Below, piece by piece: positions 32,618 through 39,161 of a stretch of DNA of 64,000 nt. Within the stretch, counting starts at the first letter, position 1, and each line of letters opens with the position of its first letter. Origin of the DNA: JAKFYM01 sp964416595 (GTDB lineage Bacteria > Bdellovibrionota > UBA1018 > CAIPTA01). The stretch lies in contig CAYQES010000011.1 of assembly GCA_964416595.1 (NCBI GenBank), positions 1 through 64,000 of the forward strand. The letters run 5' to 3'. A model generated the notes under the pieces. The model had not been told where the DNA came from. It was given only the letters and a program-made list of their open reading frames with translations, and did not search any database. The position numbers and the translations under genes were made by a program.

Positions 32618-32995
32618 ATGGTGGGGAAACAATTGAGAAAAAAACTTTTGGTGGCTGATGATGACGAAGCTATCCAAATTTGTATGGAGGACATCTCTCG
32701 CCAAGAGGGATGGGATTTGGTCTTCGCTCGTGATGGCGAAGAGTGTTTACGACTCATACAAAAGGAAAAACCCTCTGTTTTAGTACTGGATCAGCGCATG
32801 CCTAAGATGACAGGGGAAGAGGTCTTAGATAGGTTGCAGCGCGGCGGAAGTGATATGCCTGTGATCTTAATTTCAGCGGAAAAAGATTTAAGCCGCCTTC
32901 AACGGTTTCCAGCCATTGTGAAGGTTTTAACGAAGCCTTTTGATCTAGATGATTTTATCTATCTCGTGAACGAACAGTTGGAAAAGACTAGCTAA
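32618..32995 (+). CDS. Single-domain (CheY-like) response regulator
   Basis: 125 residues, receiver only: acidic pocket ADDDEA, phospho-acceptor aspartate in LVLDQRMPKMTGEEVL, Ser in VILISAEKD and lysine in KVLTKPFD. There is no output domain, so it acts by protein contact or as a phosphorelay step. The ATG at 32618 lacks a ribosome site; a TTG at 32633 follows GTGGGG and would give a shorter N-terminus directly before KKLLVADDD. It lies next to an Hpt gene and kinases, consistent with a relay. Confidence 0.9.
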   Translation: MVGKQLRKKLLVADDDEAIQICMEDISRQEGWDLVFARDGEECLRLIQKEKPSVLVLDQRMPKMTGEEVLDRLQRGGSDMPVILISAEKDLSRLQRFPAIVKVLTKPFDLDDFIYLVNEQLEKTS

Positions 32996-33008
32996 AACTG
33001 TCTGTGCC

Positions 33009-33033
33009 CAAAATGTCGCGGTCATCCATTTTG
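33009..33033. promoter_or_regulatory. Inverted repeat upstream of sigma-54-like promoter, activator-site candidate
   Basis: CAAAATG (33009-33015) and CATTTTG (33027-33033) are perfect 7-bp arms with an 11-bp centre, about 60-80 bp upstream of the -24 element at 33090. TTTTGCCCC recurs at 33029-33037 and 33062-33070. Confidence 0.35.
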
Positions 33034-33089
33034 CCCCTCACTTTTTTGTCATTTTGGTGCGTTTTGCCCCAAAAGGGCATAATTTTGCT

Positions 33090-33105
33090 TGGAACGTTAT
33101 TTGCT
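33090..33105 (+). promoter_or_regulatory. Strong sigma-54-like (-24/-12) promoter
   Basis: TGGAACGTTATTTGCT matches TGGCACG-N4-TTGCW with one mismatch (A for C at base 4) and has exact GG-N10-GC spacing. The start would be near 33117, with a GGAGG ribosome site and ATG at 33135 following. It would drive the operon 33135-36618. Confidence 0.7.
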
Positions 33106-33134
33106 CCGACTCTTTTTATCCAGAAGGAGGGAAG

Positions 33135-34628
33135 ATGTCGGGCAAAAAAGCTGGCACATGGAATTCTGTTGATTGGCAAAAAATCTCTTATGCATCTTTA
33201 GATGTTGCGGGCGCGTTGTCAGAGAAATCCGCATCAGAAGAAGAAACTTCTCCTCCAGAAAAAAAACGCCGGCCCTTCCAAGTGATTAGCCAGGACACCT
33301 TGGGCCGCCGGGTGGCGGTGATTGATGACGACGAAGGCATTCGCCTCTACTTGCAGGAAGTTTTAACGCAGCAGGGATTTCAAGTGCAGGAGTTTTCTTC
33401 CGCAGAACAATTCCTCACGGAGTTAACTCGTAAAGAGGAGGCGTATTCTCCTTTTGTTGATGTGGTGTTGTGTGATGTGCGCTTGCCTGGTTTGGATGGC
33501 TTATCTCTCGTAACGGCTCTAAAAGAGCGCTTAGAGGGAGAAATTCCTAAAGTTTTAATGACAGCTTATGCAGAAGTTCAGGCCGCCGTGAAAGCGATGC
33601 GCGAAGGTGCTTATGATTATTTAGAAAAGCCTTTTGACACGAGCCGGCTCTTTACTGTTTTAGAAAATGCTTTGCGATATCGCCGCTTAAGTTATGAAAA
33701 CCGTTTTTTAAAAAATATTATCGATCCAGACCTAAAACTGGAAGGAGTGCAATCGCAGAGTGCTGCCATGAGATCCGTTTACGATATCCTAAAAAAGGTG
33801 GCCGCCGCGGAAGCCAATGTGTTGTTGGCCGGAGAGAGGGGCGTAGGTAAATCCCTCTTGGCGCAGGCAATTCACCTAAATAGTAGTCGTGCAGATATGC
33901 CTTTTGTTTTTGTAGATTGTGCGACAATTCCAGATTTGCTCTTGGAGTCGGAGCTTTTTGGCTATGCCCTCAATAGTAAAATAGTGCGCAAGGGTTTTTT
34001 TGCTAAGGCCGAAGGCGGCACACTATTTTTGCGAGCGGTGGAAAATGTAAATGCTGGCATTCTTGATAAAATTCTGAAAGCTTGCCAAGAGCAGAAGGTT
34101 CGGGCCCCGGGCAGCCAAGAAACTCATCCTATCAATGTGCGAGTGCTGGCTTCCTTTAATAAAAATTCAAACCATTCAGTCACAATCGAGCAAGAGAATT
34201 TTTGCCACTTATTCAGTGTAGTCCAATTACATATTCCTTCCTTACGACAAAGAAAAGAAGATGTGGTGGCGCTTGCAAAACATTTTCTATCTGAAACGAA
34301 AATTCAAGGTGTGGCTGGTTTTACTCCCGCAGCACTCACAAGGCTTACGAACTTACCTTGGCGTGGTAATGTGCATGAGTTACGGCAAGTGGTGGAATGC
34401 GCCGCAGTCCTAGCTGAGGGTAATAAGCTAATAGAAGAATGGCATGTGCCAATTTACGAAGAGACCGACGAATTTTCGGAAGTAGTGGATACTGATCGAT
34501 CTTATGTGCGCAATCTCTTAAAGAAAAATAAGAAGAAGAGTGGGGCGGCCAAGGTTTTAGGCATGAGGCGCCGTGGGCTGTTGCCTCGAAAGCAGGATGA
34601 AAACGAAGAAGATAATAACATTTCTTAG
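33135..34628 (+). CDS. Degenerate NtrC-type response regulator without ATPase motifs
   Basis: 497 residues from the ATG at 33135 (GGAGG 5 nt upstream). After a 55-residue lead comes a complete receiver (IDDDEG, CDVRLPGLDG, MTAYAE, YLEKPFD), then a sigma-54 activator AAA+ domain and a weak Fis-like helix-turn-helix (SYVRNLLKKNKKKSGAAKVLGMRRRG). The Walker A motif is kept (GERGVGKS). The sigma-54 contact loop GAFTGA is replaced by ALNSKIVRK, Walker B reads GGTLFLRAVE with the catalytic Asp-Glu lost, and the arginine finger region (usually RxDLYYRL) reads ENFCHLFSVV. It cannot be a normal activator. It may be an inhibitor, a decoy, or a phosphorylation-controlled partner of the intact activator at 40610. 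Confidence 0.85.
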   Translation: MSGKKAGTWNSVDWQKISYASLDVAGALSEKSASEEETSPPEKKRRPFQVISQDTLGRRVAVIDDDEGIRLYLQEVLTQQGFQVQEFSSAEQFLTELTRKEEAYSPFVDVVLCDVRLPGLDGLSLVTALKERLEGEIPKVLMTAYAEVQAAVKAMREGAYDYLEKPFDTSRLFTVLENALRYRRLSYENRFLKNIIDPDLKLEGVQSQSAAMRSVYDILKKVAAAEANVLLAGERGVGKSLLAQAIHLNSSRADMPFVFVDCATIPDLLLESELFGYALNSKIVRKGFFAKAEGGTLFLRAVENVNAGILDKILKACQEQKVRAPGSQETHPINVRVLASFNKNSNHSVTIEQENFCHLFSVVQLHIPSLRQRKEDVVALAKHFLSETKIQGVAGFTPAALTRLTNLPWRGNVHELRQVVECAAVLAEGNKLIEEWHVPIYEETDEFSEVVDTDRSYVRNLLKKNKKKSGAAKVLGMRRRGLLPRKQDENEEDNNIS

Positions 34629-34649
34629 AGCGCAAAAGTGGGAGGATAG

Positions 34650-34967
34650 ATGGGAATTCCAAAAACGGTAAAAACGAATAACACTCTCGAGGTTTCGGAA
34701 ACTACAAAGCGAAAATATTTTCGTAGTTTGATGGAGCAAGTCCATGCACTACGACAAGCCATGGAGAAATCGGATTTTGATTCTATCCGTGAGATCTGCC
34801 ATCGGGTGCGTGGAAGTGCCAGCTTATTCGGACTTAAAGAGCTCGGAGAGGCCTGCCGTTGGATGGAAGAAGCCTCTATTCAAAAAAAAATAGAGCAATT
34901 GGTGCACGGATTTCAAATCATCGAAGTGATTGTTTCGCAAAATGCTGGCCCCACGGAAGTGGCTTAA
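34650..34967 (+). CDS. Hpt (histidine phosphotransfer) domain protein
   Basis: 105 residues. A helical bundle carries the phospho-histidine site ICHRVRGSASLFGLKELGEACRWME, matching the Hpt consensus HxxKGSSxxLG with Arg for Lys. It would shuttle phosphate between kinases and receivers. It is 21 nt downstream of the degenerate regulator, in the same operon, near a CheY-like protein and two histidine kinases. Confidence 0.8.
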   Translation: MGIPKTVKTNNTLEVSETTKRKYFRSLMEQVHALRQAMEKSDFDSIREICHRVRGSASLFGLKELGEACRWMEEASIQKKIEQLVHGFQIIEVIVSQNAGPTEVA

Positions 34968-34995
34968 GGCGTGATCGAAAAATAAGGAGGTAGGT

Positions 34996-35223
34996 ATGCT
35001 GCAAGTTCATTATGGCAAGAGAAAAGGAAGGCGCGATCTCTACGGGAGGAAATGTAATCTCTGTGGAGTTGATTTTATGTCTAATATCCCGCACCGCTGT
35101 TTTTGTGAACAGTGCCGTACCACGAGCGACCTCTATCGTTTCCATGAGTGGTTGCCAGAGTTCTCTTTAGAGGCGGGAGAAGAAGACAGCGCTGATAATT
35201 CCGTGATCACGAAAGTTGCTTGA
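34996..35223 (+). CDS. Small zinc-finger protein
   Basis: 75 residues. CNLCGVDFMSNIPHRCFCEQC has CxxC and CxxC pairs spaced as in a zinc ribbon, after a basic N-terminus (YGKRKGRRDLYGRK) and before an acidic tail. AAGGAGG precedes the ATG. It probably binds nucleic acid, ribosome or protein. It lies between the Hpt gene and the HPF-like array in one operon. No named family is recognised. Confidence 0.65.
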   Translation: MLQVHYGKRKGRRDLYGRKCNLCGVDFMSNIPHRCFCEQCRTTSDLYRFHEWLPEFSLEAGEEDSADNSVITKVA

Positions 35224-35259
35224 AATATGGAAATACATGGGTTGATTCAAGGAGAGAAT

Positions 35260-35568
35260 ATGGAAATAGTTGGTAGAGAAAGAATGCAAAGGCGAATGCG
35301 AGATTTAATTTCGAAGGTGCAAAGAAATAGCGAAATAAATGTAGGAAAAGTTGCATATAAAGTGCATTTTTCTAAACCAGTTTTTTCTCAAAAAATAGAT
35401 TGCTTGATCGAGTTTAAAATGAGTGATCGCGACATTTGGTATGCTCGTGCCAATGGTGTTGATACTTGGCGCTCTTTTTGCCGAGCGTGGGCTAGTTTAC
35501 GGCAGTTGGTTACAGAAATAGATATGAAGGAGGAGAAACATGCAAAAGAAGATGGCGATGCGGCCTAG
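35260..35568 (+). CDS. Small HPF/RaiA-like fold protein, first of four (divergent)
   Basis: 102 residues from the ATG at 35260 (AGGAGAG upstream). The predicted order is helix (RMQRRMRDLISKVQ), strand (GKVAYKVHFSK), strand (KIDCLIEFKM), strand (DIWYARANG), then helix (TWRSFCRAWASLRQLV). This resembles the last three strands and helix of hibernation-promoting factor, and the piece DIWYARANGVDTW aligns by pattern with the GEIHASAEGQDMY region of E. coli HPF. Identity is low and the fold is inferred. It overlaps the next gene. Confidence 0.45.
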   Translation: MEIVGRERMQRRMRDLISKVQRNSEINVGKVAYKVHFSKPVFSQKIDCLIEFKMSDRDIWYARANGVDTWRSFCRAWASLRQLVTEIDMKEEKHAKEDGDAA

Positions 35569-35962
35569 AGAGAGCTCTATAGAGTGGGATAACGCACCTT
35601 TGGAAAATGGACGTACTGTTCATAAGCGGATGGAGCGTTGGCTGCGATTGCAGCAATTTGTGTACGGTTTATCTGCAGACTATAGCTATGCTGTGCGTAT
35701 GACAAACCAATCCGGCGGTAATGAAAGCCATGTATTAGTAAAATTAGGCTGGATCAATTGGTATGGCAAAGGATGCGGAGCTAATGCGCTACAAGCTTTA
35801 GGTGTTGCGCTCTTGGAAACTGTAGAGGCTGTGTCGGCTAATTCCACCGCAGTTTTTCTGCATAATTTACTTAAGTTTGTTGGGGTCAATCGGTATCGCA
35901 GAAAAGTTGTTGGCCTAGTTCCTGCTGAAACTATGGAAGAGAGGGAGCTATTGGCGGGTTGA
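35540..35962 (+). CDS. Small HPF/RaiA-like fold protein, second of four (divergent)
   Basis: 140 residues, ATG at 35540 with AAGGAGGAG upstream, overlapping the previous gene by 29 nt. The pattern repeats: basic helix (HKRMERWLRLQQFVYG), strands (YSYAVRMTNQ; SHVLVKLGW), WYGKGCGANALQALGVALLETV as the strand-turn-helix, and a further helix and basic segment (NLLKFVGVNRYRRK). The C-terminus is longer than in its siblings. Family membership is by shared pattern with the other three, of which the last is the clearest. Confidence 0.42.
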   Translation: MQKKMAMRPRESSIEWDNAPLENGRTVHKRMERWLRLQQFVYGLSADYSYAVRMTNQSGGNESHVLVKLGWINWYGKGCGANALQALGVALLETVEAVSANSTAVFLHNLLKFVGVNRYRRKVVGLVPAETMEERELLAG

Positions 35963-35980
35963 TTACAGGATGGAGGGTAT

Positions 35981-36364
35981 ATGGTTGAAGCAAGTTCGCC
36001 CTTGCGCAAAGAAAAATGGAAGGACAATCATGAGCAAATAGATCCTGTGGCGGTCACGGGAGAAGTTATTTATGAGTCTATCCATCGGACTATCAATAAA
36101 AAAATATTGAAAGCCTTTGTACAGCAATCCATCGAGCGTCGTTTGTCTGAGATCCATGTGCCATTGGTCTGGGCCAGCTATTTGGTTATTTTTTCGCCAG
36201 GCCAAGAATACGAAGAAGTGCGCTGCCAGGTGGATATTGAAACCAATTGTGGTTGGGTAGGGTTTTCCGTTGGCTATGGCCAGAGGCCTAATCATGCTTT
36301 CAACGATGCGGTGGAGCGTATGCAATGGTTCGAAAAGAACGCCTCAATTCGTATGATCGTGTGA
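35981..36364 (+). CDS. Small HPF/RaiA-like fold protein, third of four (divergent)
   Basis: 127 residues. A helix (NKKILKAFVQQSIERRLSEI) is followed by strands (VPLVWASYLVIFSP; VRCQVDIETNCG; WVGFSVGYG) and a helix (NHAFNDAVERMQWF). GGAGGG precedes the ATG. The 3' end overlaps the next gene by 40 nt, so all four are tightly packed. The helix-strand-strand-strand-helix layout fits HPF-type proteins, but this is the least similar copy. Confidence 0.4.
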   Translation: MVEASSPLRKEKWKDNHEQIDPVAVTGEVIYESIHRTINKKILKAFVQQSIERRLSEIHVPLVWASYLVIFSPGQEYEEVRCQVDIETNCGWVGFSVGYGQRPNHAFNDAVERMQWFEKNASIRMIV

Positions 36365-36618
36365 CTTCTGGGCTCGTAGAGCGTTGGTTAAAAGAAATAC
36401 GCAAGCGCATGCCCAGGGGATCTTCTATTTCTGCTACTGTACAATTAAAACCAAAATATGGATTTTCTGCGGCCTTTCGCCTCTTCAGCGAGGGAGAAGT
36501 TCTTTCCTCGGAAGCTCGGGGTAAAAACGCTGCCGAGGCAGTGACAGAGGCAGGTAGGGCTCTGTGTGAGCATTTACCGCTAGAGAAAAATCAGTCTGAG
36601 GAAAAACAAGCCGGTTAA
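36325..36618 (+). CDS. Small HPF/RaiA-like protein, fourth of four (clearest copy)
   Basis: 97 residues. LVERWLKEIRKRMPRGSS is a basic helix, then strands SISATVQLKPK and FSAAFRLFSEG, and EVLSSEARGKNAAEAVTEAGRALCEHL aligns by eye with EIHASAEGQDMYAAIDGLIDKLARQL of E. coli HPF. HPF/RaiA proteins bind the 30S decoding region and silence ribosomes; the family was first named sigma-54 modulation protein. The last 4 nt overlap the convergent kinase stop. Assignment is moderate and needs a profile search. Confidence 0.52.
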   Translation: MVRKERLNSYDRVTSGLVERWLKEIRKRMPRGSSISATVQLKPKYGFSAAFRLFSEGEVLSSEARGKNAAEAVTEAGRALCEHLPLEKNQSEEKQAG

Positions 36619-38534
36619 CTCGGATTGCTTGCAGGTAGTCTCACTCGAAATAGGGCTCCTTTTCCGAGCTCACTTTCTAACTCTAAATTGCCTTCATGCA
36701 TGTCTACAATTTGTCTGGTGATGTAGAGCCCCAAGCCCATACCACTCACACTTTGAGAGGAAGAAATCCTTTCAAAGCGTTGGAAAATTCGTTCGTGATG
36801 TTCTTTGGCAATACCAATACCATTATCCTGAATTTCCACTAGGGCTTGATTGCCCACTTTACCTACTCTTACGGTAATGGGCGTGCCGGCTCCATATTTA
36901 ATCGCGTTGGCTACTAAATTGGTGATTACTTGATCCATGCGGAAGCGATCCCATTCGCCCCAAATTGGCCCGCTAGGCTCCATTTTTAAGGTGCAAGCAG
37001 ATTGTTGGGCAAGAGGAGTTAGGCGTTCCACTACTTCATGGGCAAGATGGGTTAAATCAAATTGCTCTTTTTGCAAGGAGAGTCGGCCAGCGGAAATGTG
37101 AGAAATATCCAACATGTCGTCTACTAAGTGCGTGATGCGATCCATACTTTTTAAAGATTGTTTGGAGTAGCCATAGATTTTATCTATTTCTTTTGTTTTG
37201 ATGGCTTTTTCCATTAGTTGAATTTGTAAACGTAAAGATGTGAGGGGGGTTTTTAGTTCGTGGGAGGCGATAGATAAGAATTCATCTCGCGTGCGCACAG
37301 CCTCCTGTTGTGCTTCGAAGAGTCTCGCATTTTCCACAGCAACCGCCGCCACTTGCGCCAGTTGCACAAGAATAAATTCGTCTTCTGCCGTGAAATCGCC
37401 TTGGAATTTATCTGAAAGCTGAACAACGCCAAGAGTTTTTCCATCTTGGCCAATTAAGGGTGCCACTAGCCAACCACGCAGCGGTGGGATTTTTTGCCCT
37501 TGGGCTTGAATGTCTTTCCAGATGTAATGCTGACTCAGCTCTTTTTGAGTGAGTCGGAATGCGCGGTTTTGTCGTCCCAAGAAGGCGTAGAGATTGGAGC
37601 CATCTACTAAGGGGTGATAATCCACCCAGCGGCGGTATTTTTCAGAAAAAGAGGTGGCATGGAGCATTTTCGACCAGTGTGAATCTTTTGTAATACTGGT
37701 AACGGCTTGGTGCGTGCCAATGATTTGCCGGGCTTGGGCCGTGACAATTTCCAAGCGGTCCTCTAGCTTCACGGTGGTATTAAGGGCAATGGCCAGCTCC
37801 GCTAAAGCTTGTAACTGTTGGGAGCGATGGGTTTCCTGGGATAAAAGATGATTTCTTTCGTCTAGAGCTTGTTGGTAGAGGATCGTGAGTTGAAGAATAT
37901 GTCTGCGAGCAGAAAGAGCCAGGAAAAATCCGATGGAAATCGCCAATAGAACGCCACCACCGGAAAGCACGCGAGCCATGGTTTCTGCACGTTGCACTCT
38001 TTCTTCTCTTTTTTCCGTTGCTTCTTGGATGAGCTCTGAAAGCTCTGTGCGCATTTCATCCATCATGCTGCGGCCGATATTAAAATCAAAAGCTTTTTTC
38101 CCGGCAGATAAGCGATCGATCGTTACATCGGAATAACGCACGATCCACTCTTTAGTTAAGGCCTCTACCTTGGCAACCTTTGTTTTTTCGTTTGATTGCT
38201 CATCTAATAAACTTTTGATTTTTGTGAGCGCCGAATCGAGTTCATAACGAGCTTCTTCATAGGGATCTAAATAGGTTTTATTTCCTGTAAGAGAATAGCC
38301 CAAAATTCCCGTTTCCATATCAATCAAGAGTTTTTGCACTCTATGGCTTTGGGCAATTACTTGCTGGGAGCGATGCACCCAGGTGGTCATATCGAGTAGG
38401 GCTTTGATCTGCCAGGCGATAAGGAGGGCCAGTAGAAAGGCGGAGAGCAGAGGAAAAAGCAATGCGCGGAAAAGAACTTTACGGAATTCCCGCTTGTTCA
38501 AGGGTAGATCAAGATAAGAGGAAGATGCTTTCAT
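36615..38534 (-). CDS. Membrane histidine kinase with CHASE3 and GAF domains
   Basis: 639 residues. TM1 (VLFRALLFPLLSAFLLALLIAW), a CHASE3-like helical sensor (about 48-190, with LLIDMETGILGYSLTGNKTYLDPYEEA), TM2 (LSGGGVLLAISIGFFLALSA), a GAF domain (about 245-405), HisKA with phospho-histidine in IASHELKTPLTSLRLQ, and an ATPase domain with N box (NLVANAIKYG), DNGIGI and GMGLGLYI. It is complete. It senses an extracytoplasmic or redox/ligand cue and probably feeds the nearby receivers or the Hpt protein. No response regulator shares its transcript. The ATG at 38534 lacks a good ribosome site. Confidence 0.93.
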   Translation of the reverse strand: MKASSSYLDLPLNKREFRKVLFRALLFPLLSAFLLALLIAWQIKALLDMTTWVHRSQQVIAQSHRVQKLLIDMETGILGYSLTGNKTYLDPYEEARYELDSALTKIKSLLDEQSNEKTKVAKVEALTKEWIVRYSDVTIDRLSAGKKAFDFNIGRSMMDEMRTELSELIQEATEKREERVQRAETMARVLSGGGVLLAISIGFFLALSARRHILQLTILYQQALDERNHLLSQETHRSQQLQALAELAIALNTTVKLEDRLEIVTAQARQIIGTHQAVTSITKDSHWSKMLHATSFSEKYRRWVDYHPLVDGSNLYAFLGRQNRAFRLTQKELSQHYIWKDIQAQGQKIPPLRGWLVAPLIGQDGKTLGVVQLSDKFQGDFTAEDEFILVQLAQVAAVAVENARLFEAQQEAVRTRDEFLSIASHELKTPLTSLRLQIQLMEKAIKTKEIDKIYGYSKQSLKSMDRITHLVDDMLDISHISAGRLSLQKEQFDLTHLAHEVVERLTPLAQQSACTLKMEPSGPIWGEWDRFRMDQVITNLVANAIKYGAGTPITVRVGKVGNQALVEIQDNGIGIAKEHHERIFQRFERISSSQSVSGMGLGLYITRQIVDMHEGNLELESELGKGALFRVRLPASNPS

Positions 38535-38799
38535 TTGTTGCGACGCGGGATTTTATTTTTTTCTTTTTCTAAAGTTTATGTCTTCCTACCGGACTTTTAT
38601 TGTGGCTACAAGCCGCAGCAAAATGGCGCTAGGATGTATGATGGTTATACTTTATTGGAATTATTGACCTTATTTATAATTGGCCACTTTTTTAATGGTT
38701 CACTGCGGCGAATTTGCATTTTGCAACAGGGCTTTTGCGGCTTGCAACATGGCTCGCCGCATCCATTGACCCAGGCGCCTTTATATTAAATTTGGCTGT
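38535..38799. other. Intergenic region with paired direct repeats upstream of a sigma-54-like promoter
   Basis: No gene is supported. TTGCAACAGGGC (38721-38732) and TTGCAACATGGC (38742-38753) are direct repeats 21 bp apart, two helical turns, and lie about 73-105 bp before the predicted start. That is the usual place for enhancer sites of NtrC-type activators. Confidence 0.45.
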
Positions 38800-38815
38800 G
38801 GCATCGGCTTTGCTC
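38800..38815 (+). promoter_or_regulatory. Sigma-54-like (-24/-12) promoter
   Basis: TGGCATCGGCTTTGCT matches TGGCACG-N4-TTGCW except at bases 6 and 7, with exact GG-N10-GC spacing. The start would be near 38826, 31 nt before the ATG at 38857. Confidence 0.62.
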
Positions 38816-38856
38816 TAGTGAAAAAGAGAAACCCATTTAATTATGAAGGAGTTACT

Positions 38857-39093
38857 ATGAAGAAGTTAATTTTGGCCCTTGGCGTTTGCGCTCTAGTTGC
38901 TGGTCCTGCATTTGCTGAGCACGGTGGCGATCACGGTAAGAGTGCTGCTGGCACCGAAGCTGGTCATGAGGGCGCTGCTGATTCTGCTCATGCTGCTCAT
39001 GGTAAAAAGAAAGCTAAAAAAATGGCTAAAAAAGCAGCTGCTGACGAGAAAAAAGAACACCAAGAAGAAGACAGCCACGGTAGCAATCACTAG
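38857..39093 (+). CDS. Small exported His/Ala/Lys-rich protein
   Basis: 78 residues from the ATG at 38857 (GAAGGAG upstream). A signal peptide (MKKLILALGVCALVAGPAFA) is followed by a low-complexity mature part with many histidines (EHGGDHGK, AHAAHGKKKAKK, HGSNH) and no cysteine. It could buffer metal ions or protons, or bind anionic envelope polymers. It sits between a sigma-54-like promoter and a strong terminator as a single-gene unit, directly before the NtrB/NtrC-type pair. This makes it a likely target of that pair. Confidence 0.75.
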   Translation: MKKLILALGVCALVAGPAFAEHGGDHGKSAAGTEAGHEGAADSAHAAHGKKKAKKMAKKAAADEKKEHQEEDSHGSNH

Positions 39094-39121
39094 TCTTTTC
39101 TATTCCTTTTCTAGTTGTACC

Positions 39122-39155
39122 GCCCGGGCCTGCAGGTAGGCCTGGGCTTTTTTTT
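39122..39155 (+). terminator. Rho-independent terminator
   Basis: GCCCGGGCCT and AGGCCTGGGC form a 10-bp stem (one G-T) with a 6-nt loop, followed by eight T. Confidence 0.92.
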
Positions 39156-39161
39156 GTCGTT

